Below, piece by piece: positions 23,735-35,155 of a stretch of 64,000 bases of DNA. Below the pieces are notes generated by a model. It saw only the letters and a list, made by a program, of their open reading frames with translations, ran no database searches and was not told the origin of the DNA. A program made the position numbers and the translations under genes. Numbering within the stretch: position 1 is the first letter of the stretch; every line of letters starts with the position of its first letter. Where the stretch lies: NCBI GenBank assembly GCA_949825065.1, contig OX463842.1:52016526-52080525 (forward strand). The letters run 5' to 3'. The DNA is from Odontocerum albicorne (taxonomy: Eukaryota; Arthropoda; Insecta; Trichoptera; Odontoceridae).

Positions 23735-23905
23735 ATCCATGCTCTAGTTGGCATAACATCGGTCAATAAACTAGAGAGTAGTGGGTTCAATTCCCGTTGG
23801 TATCCAGATTCCACTCAGGTTTCATCAATGGTCTCTTTAAAATATTCCTGGTTGGTCGGAAAATATTGCCTTTGATGTTTACAACTAAAATGTAATACAA
23901 TACAA
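23735..23905 (+). repeat. tRNA-headed SINE copy
   Basis: A tRNA-like head (GCTCTAGTTGGCATAACA as A-box region and GTGGGTTCAATTCCCG as B box) is followed by a body and a tail with CTGGTTGGTCGGAAAATATT, resembling the 3' tail of the LINE at 17420-18005. It ends in AATACAATACAA. Confidence 0.6.
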
Positions 23906-25500
23906 ATTATTTGTAATAATTCACTAATTTCGAATATTCATATTATTTTCATACGGCATATTACAGATATTTTATTTCCGAAATTGAGATTTATTAAAAA
24001 AGGTATTTTTGCAAATTTTATAGAAATTCAATAAATAATTATTTGAACTAATGGTTCGCATGTTGAGTTATCTGACATAATTTTGATGTGGGTGTTAATA
24101 TTATACTCAGGTTAGATTGTTTAACGCGTGATTTTCAAGTATTATATGTGTTCGAATAACGACGCATTATGTATAAGTTTCAGCACTGTTTCAGTTTTTC
24201 AGAAAATGTATATACAAGAAATTTATTGTTAATTATTTCACTAATTCGTCAGTTACTTGGTTAAGTGGGCTTCTACAACTATAATTTAATGGATTCATAC
24301 TGAATTTTTACCCTTTCCTTCACCTTTTCGTTGATATGAAATTAAATATTAATTATTGTGTATAAAAAGTTGCGTCAATGAAATTGATAAACAATTAAAA
24401 TGTCATCTTTGAAAAAGAGTAGGGATTACTTCGTTTTGATATTTTCTTTAAAGGGACACTGTGTGATTACATGTATTTGGAACACGGATTCTTAACAACT
24501 TAATGTTTATATAGCAATTTAACCGATTTCGAGATTGTTCTTATTTTTAAGGGTAGAAATAAACTTATTTATTGTTCCTAAAAAAAAATAAGGTTAAATA
24601 TTTTTTCACAAGGTCGTTTTTAAAATGAAAAACGTGCATTCGAATTATGTATGGAATAATTAATGATAGTTAAATTTCAAGCTTATTGTAATTGCTAGAT
24701 CGTTCTTTATTCAAATAAAAACAGTCATTCTTAACTGTAAAACGATGGAGGAAAACCAATCAATTCTGAACATTCCTCAAAACAAACCGAGACCGTTCCA
24801 CCTGAAGAAAACTTCAATATAGGAGGTAGACACACGTGTCAGGGAGATTAATTTAAGTAATCGAATAACGAAGTAATTAATTGTTAAATATTCTAATACG
24901 GAGTTTCACAAAGTCAAAGCCAAAATCATTGATATAATAAAAATACAACCAATTTTACAAAATTAAAACCTTTGATAAAATTTTATCAATTTCACTTAAT
25001 TTTATACCGTTTTGTAGTTTTTATTATCAATATTGTAATAAACATGTACTATCGTAAAAAAAATCACATCAAAATAAAAATATACACAAGGATTTATAAA
25101 CAAATGGGTCCTGGTCAATTGTAAATTTGATTTAGGGTTCGCAACTTTTTTTATGAATAGGGTAGTTCTAGAATTTATGTTGATTGTTTTCTTTTCAAAT
25201 ATATATTTTTTTGATAACACATAAATTACAAATACATTGGAGTGTATTCTAAAAGTAATAATCGTATTAATAATACGGTATAAAAGATATCTTTAAAAAA
25301 GTTGTAAACGCTCCAGGGGTGATCATGTGTCACTTCATGGCGTTATAAAAATAAATAAGTTCTTATACTGTAATGATTGATGATCTGTTATTTTCTACTT
25401 TCCTGGGATGCGTACAACCAGATAGATGTCCTCAATATTTAGGATAATCTCCTGGTGGTCGGCTGCTTGAGGCAATTTTCTGAATAAACCATAAGACTAA
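23906..25500. other. Unassigned AT-rich region
   Basis: About 1.6 kb with no recognised gene or repeat; the open frames are lysine/isoleucine rich AT-bias artefacts. Confidence 0.45.
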
Positions 25501-26015
25501 GGACAAACCAAAGTGATTAGCTAGGTGCTAAGCTAGGTGTTAGGTGACTAATAGACTAGGTGACTTCATGCTTGGTCACAGCGAAGTGCTTCGCACAAAT
25601 TCATTTGACATTTGGGAGTGGTTGAGTCAACAAACGATGCCACTATTAAAATTAACCAATTTCATTACAACTTACCATCTTTATTTACTTCCTGTGCAAC
25701 TTCATTCCAAAGTGATTTTATTACAGGTATTTTTTTGTTTAATTTGCTCGATGGGTTCCACAAGGCTCCCTTTTATACACAGCTGCTGTTAAAACTTCCA
25801 CCATCTTGTAAAACCACTTGGTGATACAATAAAATTAACAAAAACGTCTGTTCGCTAGGAGACTCACTAAGTGACTAATCGTCACGTAGTGTGGTGCAAA
25901 GCATGCAGTGTGGCCATTGCAATAGTATGCGGTGTGTTGGTTTGCTAGGATATGTCACCTAATCGCAGCTTAGCTCTAAGCACCAAGCAAGGTTCCTACC
26001 TGTGTGGCCGAGGCC
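25501..26015 (-). mobile_element. Harbinger-like element with MADF/Myb-like remnant (515 bp)
   Basis: Flanked by TAA at 25498-25500 and 26016-26018. The right end (complement AGGCCTCGGCCACACAGG) and the start of a second copy at 63645 (GGCCGAGGCCACACCAAAG) share the GGCCACAC terminal word, of the sort seen in PIF/Harbinger elements that duplicate a 3-bp TWA target. On the minus strand near 25680-25740 a remnant reads S-L-W-N-E-V-A-Q-E-V-N, like the start of a MADF or Myb/SANT DNA-binding domain, the usual second protein of that superfamily. The left terminus is degraded. Confidence 0.5.
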
Positions 26016-26639
26016 TAAAGGAATGCTTGTACCACACATTCACCAGTTCACGTGTTTGTGGCAGTAAAGTCTTCTTTCCCTACCCCATTTTACGACATTT
26101 TCAGTTTCACGTGTTTTATTGATTTCAGTATTGCATATTTTGTCACCGAGTAACTTTTCCAAAATAAATGGTGGGATATCAATCTCCTATTTTCTGACAT
26201 TTATAAATGTTAATGTAATTTTTCATGATGAACGTGAATTTATAACTGACGTATTAAGTAAGAACATTACTCAAGAACTCGGTTATGATCTGTGTATAGA
26301 TTCTCCTAATTACTTTTTTTCTTATTATTGTGCTCTATCAGAGTTTTATCCATGACATCAAGATTATATTAAGTCGACTATTCTGTCATTTTTCGTAGCA
26401 CTTACTGTATAAAAATAAAAATATTTTTAAACCATGACTAACTTCGTGTTTCTGATCAATTTCCTTCAGTCTGGGTTCAGTTCAGTGAAATGTACTTAAT
26501 TGAATTACACTTTTGTTGGTTATAGTTGAATTTACAATAGCTAGCAACAATATATTTCAATCAACCAAAAATATTTAATTATTCGAATGCGTAAAAATTA
26601 TTTAGTTATTGAAGCGAATTAATGAAAAACTTAACAATA
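26016..26639. other. Unassigned AT-rich region
   Basis: A 78-codon open frame (26119-26352) is visible but matches no family I recognise and has AT-biased composition. Confidence 0.35.
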
Positions 26640-27045
26640 ATGTGTTAGTATGGTTTGAACGCATTAAATGTTTCAGTTTTTTAAGTTGCCATGAACTGCT
26701 AAAAATCAAACAATGTTTTCCTATTGTTTGATTCTTTTTTAGTTATAAAGGTAGCCATAAATTGATGAAATATCAAACAATAATATTGTTCTATAGGTAG
26801 CCATAAATTGATGATATATCAAACAATAATATTGTTCTATAGTTTAAAAGCTTTAAATTTTTTGGTTATTTAAGTGACCATAAACTAATGGAAAAGTTGA
26901 TGATGGTGTTATTTTATAACTTGATACGAGATTTTTTTATTATTTAGTCATGAACTGATGAACTAAACATAATATCGTTCTAATGTTTAAATCGTGACAA
27001 AAATTGTTATTTGAGTTGCCATAAACTTGTGAAAAACTAAACAAA
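26640..27045. repeat. Degenerate tandem repeat, about six units
   Basis: The phrases GCCATAAATTGATGA and CAAACAATAATATTGTTCTA recur in order; two units at about 26752-26800 and 26801-26850 are nearly identical, while those before and after (GCCATGAACTGCT, GACCATAAACTAATGG, GTCATGAACTGATG, GCCATAAACTTGTG) are older and diverged, with spacing of roughly 50-90 bases. Confidence 0.75.
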
Positions 27046-27570
27046 TAACTCCGCTAAATGAGCGAACGTTATCGGAGTAGGATAAAAATAGAACGATGAA
27101 ACCATTTGCTTTTTACTTCCCACGACCCACTCCCTGAAAGGAACAAAAAATGGTCCGAGTCAATATGATCGAAAGGCAAATGTCAGGCGGTTAGATTAAA
27201 TTGAGTGTAGAAATTTCATCTTGGGCCGCCTTAAAAAAAGCCTCAAGTGTAGAGTAGATCTGCAAAAAACCTCCTTTAATGCTCAAATTGAATTTTATAA
27301 TGCCCGATCTGTTCTACGCAAGATATTATTCGGTTCCTCTCCGAAAAAAGGAAGAAACATTATCTAGTAAAATGTACAAAAATGAATATTTTTGGAGCTA
27401 AGACGTAATTTTACAGCATTTAGATTCCGTATTTTTATAGAATGGTTTTAAATAAGTTTATCGTGATTTATTATCTAAATCAGTCAAGACATACCATGGC
27501 CGTTTAGAAATTTTATAATTCCGTTTAGAAATTTAATAACTGGAGATTCAAACCCACATTTTTTATGTAT
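27046..27570. other. Unassigned sequence before the 16-bp array
   Basis: No gene or repeat recognised, except that ACATTATC/CCGTTTAGAAATTT-type local duplication occurs near 27505-27530. Confidence 0.4.
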
Positions 27571-28562
27571 ATTATTGTCTTCAGCTATTATTTCTTTAGC
27601 TATATTATTGTCTTCAGCTATTGTCTTTAGCTATAATTGTCTTCACCTATTATTGTCTTCGCCTTTTATTGTCTTCACCTATTATTGTCTTCACCTATTA
27701 TTGTCTTCACATATTATTGTCTTTAGCTATTATTGTCTTCACCTATTATTGTATTTAGCTATTATTGTCTTCACCTATTATTGTCTTCACCTATTATTGG
27801 TTTCACCTATTATTGTCTTCACCTATTATTGTCTTCACCTATTATTGTTTTCACCTATTATTGTCTTCAAATATTATTGTCTTCACCTATTATTGTCTTC
27901 ACCTATTGTTGTCTTCACCTAATACTGTCTTCACCTATTATTGTCTTCACATATTATTGTCTTCAGCTATTATTGTCTTCACATATTATTGTCTTCAACT
28001 ATTATTGTCTTCACCTATTATTGTTTTCACCTATTATTGTCTTCAAATATTATTGTCTTCACCTATTATTGTCTTCACCTATTATTGTCTTTACCTATTA
28101 TTGTCTTCACCTATTATTGTCTTCACCTATTATTGTTTTCACCTATTATTGTCTTCAAATATTATTGTATTCACCTATTATTGTCTTCAGCTATTATTGT
28201 CTTCACATATTATTGTCTTCAACTATTATTGTATTCACCTATTATTGTCTTCAGTTATTATTGTCTTCAGTTATTTTTGTCTTCAGCTATTATTGTCTTC
28301 ACTTATTGTTGTCTTCACCTATTATTGTCTTCACCTATTATTGTCTTTAGCTATTATTGTCTTCACCTATAATTGTCAACTATTATTGTCTACACCTATT
28401 ACTATCTTCACCTATTATCGTCTTCACTTATTATTGTCTTCACCTGTTATTGTCTTCAACTATTATTGTCTTCACCTATTATTGTCTTCACCTATTGTTG
28501 TCTTCACCTATTGTTGTCTACACCTATTATTGTATTCACCTATTATCTATTATTGTCTTCAC
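27571..28562. repeat. 16-bp minisatellite, about 62 units
   Basis: Consensus unit TATTATTGTCTTCACC (16 bases). Variants (CAGC, CAAA, CATA for CACC; GTTTTC for GTCTTC; GTTG for ATTG) are arranged non-randomly: the variant pair GTTTTCACC then CTTCAAATA recurs at 27847, 28023 and 28135, spacings of 176 and 112 bases (11 and 7 units), showing higher-order duplication of blocks. Because 16 is not a multiple of three and the unit has no stop in any frame, all three forward frames stay open and give artefactual 16-residue repeats. Confidence 0.95.
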
Positions 28563-28734
28563 CACAGTAATCGAGCCTTCCGGTTAATAACCACTGGAGT
28601 AAACAAGTAACATACAGTTCCTCATCTTACGTCTTGAAAATACTACCGTATATGGACGAGCAATAATTCTCGCACACGTATTTCCCTTGCGATGTTATGA
28701 CTGTACAAACCTCTGAACCAATTAATTACTTATT
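28563..28734. other. Array flank, unassigned
   Basis: Unique-looking sequence after the 16-bp array; no gene. Confidence 0.4.
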
Positions 28735-28840
28735 TTTGTATAAATTTTGTAGGTTTCGTAGGATATCGTACCCGAAACTATCGCATATAAGGCAAGCTTC
28801 TTACCGACAAGGCCAGAGAGGCTTTCAGTTAGTTGGTAAA
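28735..28840 (-). repeat. tRNA-headed SINE head, minus strand
   Basis: On the minus strand TGGCCTTGTCGGTAAGAAG (A-box region) and TTTCGGGTACGATATCC (B-box-like) are spaced as in a tRNA gene; the anticodon arm is not tRNA-like, so this is a tRNA-derived SINE head and not a tRNA gene. Confidence 0.55.
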
Positions 28841-29540
28841 TTAATATGACATTAAAAACGAAATAGATTTGTACCATAGATAATGCAAAAGATGGAAGGG
28901 AGTTTATAAACATGTGGTAAACTACCATAGTACTTTATATTTAAGGAGCTTTGGACAGTAAATTCGGATATGGCTGTAAATTAGTGGTGAATGAAATATG
29001 ATAAGTTAGGCATGCATGTCGAACGGGCGGAAGACATTTATATTTGCGTTAACCTTTCCTTTCCTATGCTAAAATAATCCGCGCGTTCCGGTGCCATGTA
29101 TTCAATACACATGTAAAAATGAGCGATTTAAAATCGAAAAAATAAGAATATTCATAGCCAATCACTAAAATTAATAAAATTTGAAGTCGAAAATGATAAG
29201 TGAAATTTAATTGCTGAAAACATGAAAAAACATCGGCCGACGTTTACAAAACGGGTGAAGTGACCATCTCAAATGGATGCCCGAGAGCTACTGAAGCATG
29301 AGAAGCGTGCGAACTGAGATTTTATTCCTTGCATTCCAATATACCGAAGTAGAGTGAGAGTGAGACGTGAATAGCGTCGCTTCATCACCCATAGCGATTT
29401 TTTAGAATAAATATACCTACGTCACACACTTGCACACGTTTGATTGTATCGATGAATTTATTCCCGATTGTCACAAAATATCTCTGATGTGGCCGATAAG
29501 TGCTAATTATAATTAGCACTAGTTAACAAGATGTTTGTAA

Positions 29541-29832
29541 CAAGGATGAAAACAACCATTTTAGGTCAATTTTTGTATGCTGATAACGAAAATGAACTTT
29601 AAAATGTTTCGTCACGTACCTTTTAAGAGAAAAACCTGAAATTAGTTTTTGACTGAAACTGACACATTTGTAAGATGAAAAGTTCGAATAAGGGTGAAAA
29701 CGGCCATTTTAGGTCAATTTTTGTGTGCTGATAACGAATATGAACTTGAAAATGTTCCATCACGTACCTTTTAAGAGAAAAACCTGAAAACAGTTTTTGA
29801 CTGAAACTGAAACTTTAGGAAGATGAAAAGTT
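29541..29832 (+). repeat. Direct duplication, two units of about 145 bp
   Basis: Both units contain CATTTTAGGTCAATTTTTGT and CACGTACCTTTTAAGAGAAA in the same order (first at about 29559, second at about 29704) with about 90 percent identity by eye. Confidence 0.85.
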
Positions 29833-30374
29833 CGAAAAAAAATTAAGTGTTAAAGAACTAGAAACTTGGAAAGCCTTTGGAAGAGTTTTGAGTGGTTTCA
29901 TAGGTAATAATAAAGCTGACAATTACGAACAGCTTGTACAAGAACTCTTGCAGTTACCAGAATCTAGAATGTCAAATGTCACTGAAAATACACTTCCCGC
30001 ATTCCCATCAAAACTTTTGTCCAGAGAACTTAGGAGCTCTAAGTGATAAACCAGGGGAAATATTCCATCAGGATATTCACATAATGGAATAATGATATCA
30101 AGAAAGGTGGGATTCTTATATGATAGGGGACTACTGTTGGTTTTTTCTTATATGATAGAGAAGGTTACACGTATTTCAATATTTTAACAAAAAAATGTAT
30201 TTCATATTTTAACAAAAAAATTTTGCTAGTAATCTGGTCATGGCCGTTTACTGTAATGTAGGGGCTTCGAAGTTATCTAATTTGAGTTTTCATTCAATTT
30301 AATATACAATGTCTAAAAAAAGTGGATTCGATCAACTTTGTAAAAAATGCTATTTTTAACAAAAAATTGGTATA

Positions 30375-31276
30375 CTAGCTTGATCCAAAAGTTTTAGGAC
30401 CGGCCATCGTGTGGCGCTGTCAGTCAACCGATTGGACTTCTTTTTTTTTGTTAGACTACCACATCTATCATTGACACTTCCCTTTAAATTTCAGCGTCAT
30501 AGCTTGACATTTGTAAAAGTTACGCTGTACTGAGTACATCTACCTTTGTGCGTGTTTTCGATTTTTTACGAGTTTGAAAATGGCATCGACTGTGGATCAA
30601 CGAGTTAGCGTTAAATTTTGTGTGAAAAATATATTAACGGTCCGCAGACCTTGCAAATGTTAGAGAAGTGTTTTTCGGTGACACGAACGTCGTGAGTCGG
30701 TCGAGGATGACGAACGCAGTGGCAGTCGAAAATCGATGAAAACATCGATAAAATCAAAGAAATGTTGGCCGAAAACAGCAAATTGACCATCAGAGAGCTG
30801 GCAGAGGACATCGATTATGGATCCGCTCAAGACATGCTGGTTAGTGATTTGGGCCTCAGACGTGTGGCTGCAAAACTGGTGCCGAAACACCTCAATTTCA
30901 TGCAAAAAAATACCGCGTTGAAATCGCGAAAGACATGATTTCCACGAGTTTTTGACCAAAAACAACACGACTACTATCCAGCAGCCTACGAATTCACCTG
31001 ATCTGGTTTCCTGCGACTTTTTCCTGTTCAACCGACTTAAAAAACCACTTCGCGGAACGCGTTACAGCACTCGAGAGGATGTCATGAAAAAATCGAAGAC
31101 GGCTCTGATGGACATACCGAAAATTGAGTACCAGCGGTGTTTCGAGGATTGGATCAAGCACTGGCGTAAGTGCGTTGCAGTCGATGGGGAGTACTTTGAA
31201 GGGGACCATATCGATTTTGATGAATAAACTTGTATTTTCGATTTTATGAAGTCCTAAAACTTTTTGATCAAGGTAG
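30375..31276 (+). mobile_element. Deletion-derivative mariner (902 bp)
   Basis: Inverted ends CTAGCTTGATCCAAAAGTTT and the complement of CTACCTTGATCAAAAAGTTT are flanked by TA (30373-30374, 31277-31278). A start at 30580 opens a mariner transposase N-terminus (M-A-S-T-V-D-Q-R-V-S); a frame break near 30640 leads to a second run with I-R-E-L-A-E-D-I (second helix-turn-helix). The first catalytic aspartates are deleted; the C-terminus resumes near 30955 with N-S-P-D-L-V-S-C-D-F-F-L-F (third DD34D aspartate) and ends at a stop about 31225. Inactive as a transposase source but with both termini present. Confidence 0.85.
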
Positions 31277-31737
31277 TATAAGGTCAATTTTTCTTATTCT
31301 GTTCGTAATTATTTTTTATTCTGCTTTTTTTATTTTCCTATGTAACAAAATTGTATTCTGTGCCTAAATGTAGTATTTCAGGAATTTATTTATTTTCATT
31401 ATTATAATTACGACTTTTCAAATGCGTGAAAACGTACTTATTTTATTAAAACACTCCCCTTTCTGTAAAATGTTACGCGTTACAAACTTTTCACTACGAT
31501 TTTCGTAATCAACAGGGCTGATTTAGTAAGAATCAGCTAATTTAATCTCTGTTACACACAAAAAGTTAAAATTTGTTAACTAGTGTTATTATTAATATTA
31601 TTCTTTTCATTCAACGCGTAAATGTATTACGAAGGAATACTTAAGATCTGAACCCTGTATTCATTATATTTGTAGATACATTCAAGTTTTTAGAAGCAAT
31701 GTGTACTAGTTACACATCACAGGGAAGGAATGGTTAA

Positions 31738-33089
31738 AATCACATGTGGCGTGTAAAGAATATTTAAAGAAAACGTGGTCAGAGGTTTTCTCTACTCACT
31801 CTATCTCAAACGCATATATATGTTATACGGGGCTCTCATAATATGGATTTTACAAAGGTAACTTACTGTCAGACAGCAGTCTTCCTTCACCCTGCATACA
31901 CATATGATAGACACAAATTGTTTGGACTGGTTTCATATGTGAAACCATGACTTGGTGAGGATTAAACCTAGATACACCTGTAGACAGTTATTTTCTTGCA
32001 ACCAGACAGGTTTCAGTCCTTTGACCGTAAACGGTTTTCAGGCCCGTGCTACGAATATGATAACCTGGGTAGGTTTAGATTTTTTTAAGAGGGAGGCATC
32101 CTATAACATTACATATTTAGCCAGACGGTGTGCGATTTCATTTTTATGTAAACCTTGGCGAGTGGGAAACCACACAAATGTAACTTTTTTTATTTTACCC
32201 TCGAAAATACACACAAAATATTAATTATGGTTAAACAAATAAATCTTTTTGTTATGAAATTTACCCCATTGTACTTTCTATTTGTTATTGTATTAAACTT
32301 TCATTTGTTATTGTATTAAGCCATTTCTCACAACTATCCAAAAGTATTGTATGTAGATTTTAAGTGAAAACCTGACTAAAACCCCTTTTAAAAAAATGGG
32401 TAACAATGGAAATTGATCCCACAACTCTCAGTTCCACGACGATTATGTGGGTTATTTAGTAGTAACATGTTGTTAATAGTTAAGGCATTAACGTTGTGGA
32501 GGTTTAAAGACATTATAATTTATTTTTATCAAACACTAAGTGGAATAAACAGTGTTTGATAAAAATAAATTACAATTAGTGGTAACAGCTTTTGATGGGT
32601 AAAATTATAGACAACTAAACTCTTTATGTTATAAAACAACAAAGACGTACAATCTGCCTTAGTCTGTTATCTGGATGCCACCTGGAAAATATTCCTTACT
32701 GATTTATTCCAGATTTCATCCAATATTTCCACTCCTCCAGTTCATCAGAGTATATTGCGTTTGTGTTCATTTTTATGTTCATAATCCATGTTTCCCGTTT
32801 AAAGTTTCGTCTCCTCTCGATTGATTCTTGATGACTGAGGGTCAAGATATTTTTGGGGTTATCTAAACCGACTCAGTCCAGAACGATTTTCTATTTGGGT
32901 CTCATGGACTATTCCCATCACAAAGCATTTGGATTTTTCTATAATTCACATTCGTTTATGTTTATAAACGAATTGCTTATAAACTACTTTTTACAAATTG
33001 AAAAAATTAATCGCCTTTTTGGTTATATGTTCCTGCTAAAAATCGCTTCACAAGTCGTACATTTATTTTATAAAACAAATTTACATCGT
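31738..33089. other. Mostly unassigned; one Penelope-like hairpin
   Basis: At about 32515-32580 a short hairpin joins TTATCAAACACT and AGTGTTTGATAA around AAGTGGAATAAAC, with TGTGGAGGTTTAAAGACATT to its left, all words of the Penelope-like terminal family. The segment 31950-32220 is open but of unknown origin. Nothing else is recognised. Confidence 0.4.
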
Positions 33090-33325
33090 AATTTGTTTTC
33101 TCAAACACTGTTTATTCCATTTTACGTAACGGTATAACGGTTTTCAGGTTTTCACCGCATCATCAAGGAAGTACAAACAAGTCTTGTTTGTGCTCCCCTG
33201 ATACTGAGATGAAAATCTTGTAAACGGTAAGGTTATACCGGTACATAAAGTGGAATAAATAGTGTTCGATAAAACAAATTCGAATGTCTTTAAACCTCCA
33301 CAATGTAAATGCCTTTACTACTCGT
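33090..33325. repeat. Inverted Penelope-like termini with hammerhead-like core
   Basis: TCAAACACTGTTTATTCC (33102) faces its complement around 33246-33275. Between them are CTGATACTGAGATG ... TGTAAACGG and its partial inverse. The right side continues with CTTTAAACCTCCACAATGT. Relative to the sister at 52766 and 63210, a 6-bp CTCGTA is inserted at 33321-33326. Confidence 0.5.
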
Positions 33326-33629
33326 ATAAATTTACATCTACACAGGTCCCTACTTACCCTATCTTCGAATTTAAATCGAGATATGTTAAAGTATTGATGA
33401 CATTTTTACAGGATCTAACCCCTCGAAGCAGATTGTCAGATAGTTCCTGGCAATTTAGCATAAGCCGTAGGCCCTAGCAGATAAGCCATTTATCTGACCC
33501 AGGTCCAGTACGTCACACCTTCTTGTACAACATATTTCATTTATCCTTTAAGTAGATCCTTATATGTTATATTATATTTTTTCTACTATCAGAGTATTGT
33601 GCTCAAATTGACGATTTTTTTAAGTGAAA
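33326..33629. other. Unassigned
   Basis: No recognised gene or repeat. Confidence 0.4.
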
Positions 33630-34330
33630 CTTTTATAGGCGTGGTAGGGCAAATTGGCTTGAACGTCACGAAAAGTGAAACGGTGTATTATATTATTAAA
33701 ATATTATTAAATATTTTATTTATTAGTAAATTATTATAAATTATTTTAATATTAGTAATTATTTATTATTAAAAATAATTAATACTATTTTAATATCATC
33801 AAGTGTATTGAGTGAAGGAATGAAATTAAAATTTATTAAAATTGAATTAAATTAAATTAAAAATTAAATAAATTAAATTTTAAAAAATTTATATAATTAA
33901 ATAAAATAAAATTTATAAAATTAAAAGTCAATAAAAATTAAATAAATAAATAAAAATAAACAAAAATAAATAATTAAATGAATGAATTTAAAATAGAATA
34001 TTTAAATAAATTTAAATTAAATTAAATAAAAAAAAAAATATTAAAAACTAAACAAAAATCAATTAAAATAAAACAATAAATTTTAAAAAAATAATTATGG
34101 TTGACAGTACACGCGCATGCGCCACGTGTACTGTCAACCATACTGTGTGTGTACCATATACTCGTACGTGGCATAAGTCAACCAATAAACGCTTGTGTAT
34201 TACGAGTATATTAGAATTTTATTTAAAAAAATAATAAAAATTGTTAACTAATGGAAAAAACGCGATGCATAAAATCAACTTTTCCTCGGAGCTAAGAAGT
34301 TTCATTTCTATCGTCGAGAGTCTCACACAT
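33630..34330 (+). mobile_element. Foldback-family relative, single arm
   Basis: Begins with AGGCGTGGTAGGGCAAATTG and CACGAAAAGTGAAACG, passes through about 400 bases of almost pure A/T, then CGCGCATGCGCCACGTG and ends in GCTAAGAAGTTTCA ... CGAGAGTCTCACACATC, matching the right arm of the 6709-9324 foldback. Two CTCGTA/CGAGTA insertions (34161, 34203) distinguish it from that arm. CAGTACACG and its complement form a small hairpin at 34103-34138. Confidence 0.7.
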
Positions 34331-34959
34331 CCGCTTTTTTTTTATTTATCTCTGTTTCTTTGAATACTATTAGGATTCATTAAAGATTTTATATTTTACG
34401 TACGCCTAAAAATATTGATTTTCACAAATAAACGATGCTCAAATTCGCCGTTTAATTTAACAGGATTCAGTAAAACAAGTGAGAATTGCCATACATCCGT
34501 ATTGATCTCTGCTAGGATAGATGGCGGGTAGTGCTTAATGGGAGTACCCTTTTAGCTCCGAGAAAAAGAATTCTTGGTATATTTGAGATTTCGGAAGGAT
34601 ACAGTGGTGTTACATTATTTGAAAATAACCTTATTATTTTAATAGAAATGTTACATGAAACTATACAAAACATTAATGATTGGAATATCCTAAAGATTTG
34701 TGTAAAGAAAACCTTCAAGTGGTGTAAAGGTTCGCTAGGAAAATTAATATTTGTATGTAAAATCGAAACTTTTAATTATATTTTTAGATCGAATTTGAAT
34801 TCAAAATTTCACCAAATATAAATACTCGTGGACTGTGATTTTTTTATATATTCAGAATCTCGACAGTCTTTCGTATTGTGGAGAACTGGTTATTCTCGAT
34901 AGATGGTTTGATTATATAGTTATCAGTGGCAATTGACTTTCGAGAGATGTCACCAACTT
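34331..34959. other. Unassigned
   Basis: An open frame of 96 codons at 34531-34818 has no recognised family and AT-biased codons. No other feature is seen. Confidence 0.35.
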
Positions 34960-35155
34960 CGTGTGGTGTATCACCATCTTCTTCTTCCCAGTGTCATGTA
35001 CGGTCCCCTCAACGTTGAATATCACCTGAGAGTAGACATCTTTGTCCCCAGCAGCTCGCTCCTTATACCAGTTCAACCACGTATATTTCGGAGCCAGGAG
35101 TTTTGCCTCCTGTCAACACCTCTTCGACCCTCTATTTTGCCTTGGATGTATGCCT
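34960..35155 (-). pseudogene. RTE-type LINE 3' end, 5'-truncated
   Basis: Matches, on the minus strand, the terminal part of the element at 51842-52750: coding tail with W-L-R-N-I-R-G-W-T-G, then D-L-F-R-A-A-G-D-K-D and Q-V-I-F-N-V, ending in a GAAGAAGAAG-type A/G-rich 3' end near 34975. Confidence 0.65.

Larger units (their letters stand above)
29527..31575 (+). mobile_element. TTAA-flanked element carrying FPENLG-type protein remnant
   Basis: Bounded by TTAA at 29523-29526 and 31576-31579. Subtracting the internal mariner leaves about 1.15 kb. From about 29840 to 30150 it encodes, with stops and frame shifts, residues W-K-A-F-G-R-V, G-N-N-K-A-D-N-Y-E-Q-L-V, then F-P-E-N-L-G-A-L-S-D and F-H-Q-D-I ... 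Y-Q-E-R-W-D ... D-Y-C-W. I recognise this order from a multicopy arthropod protein family whose biochemical role and transposon class I do not know. Two direct repeats of about 145 bases precede it (29541-29832). Confidence 0.6.
29049..31737 (-). mobile_element. piggyBac-like MITE split by a nested TTAA insertion
   Basis: Outer ends are TTAACCTTTCCTTTCC (29049) and the complement of TTAACCATTCCTTCCC (ending 31737). The MITE itself is 29049-29526 plus 31580-31737, 636 bases when the insertion is subtracted, which equals the lengths of the uninterrupted family members at 38810-39448 (639) and 50728-51355 (628). TTAA at each end and C-rich 13- to 16-base inverted termini fit piggyBac-type non-autonomous elements. 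The insertion point is the centre of a 16-bp palindrome CACTAGTTAACTAGTG. Confidence 0.85.

Noticed and set aside
27575..28610. Long open frames encoding leucine/isoleucine/tyrosine-rich membrane-like repeat proteins
   Set aside because: They are the three frames of a 16-bp tandem repeat that simply lacks stops; no initiation context, splice signals or non-repeat domain.
28735..28840. tRNA gene
   Set aside because: A- and B-box-like words are present, but stems and anticodon arm do not form a tRNA; relatives of the same kind carry SINE bodies and tails.
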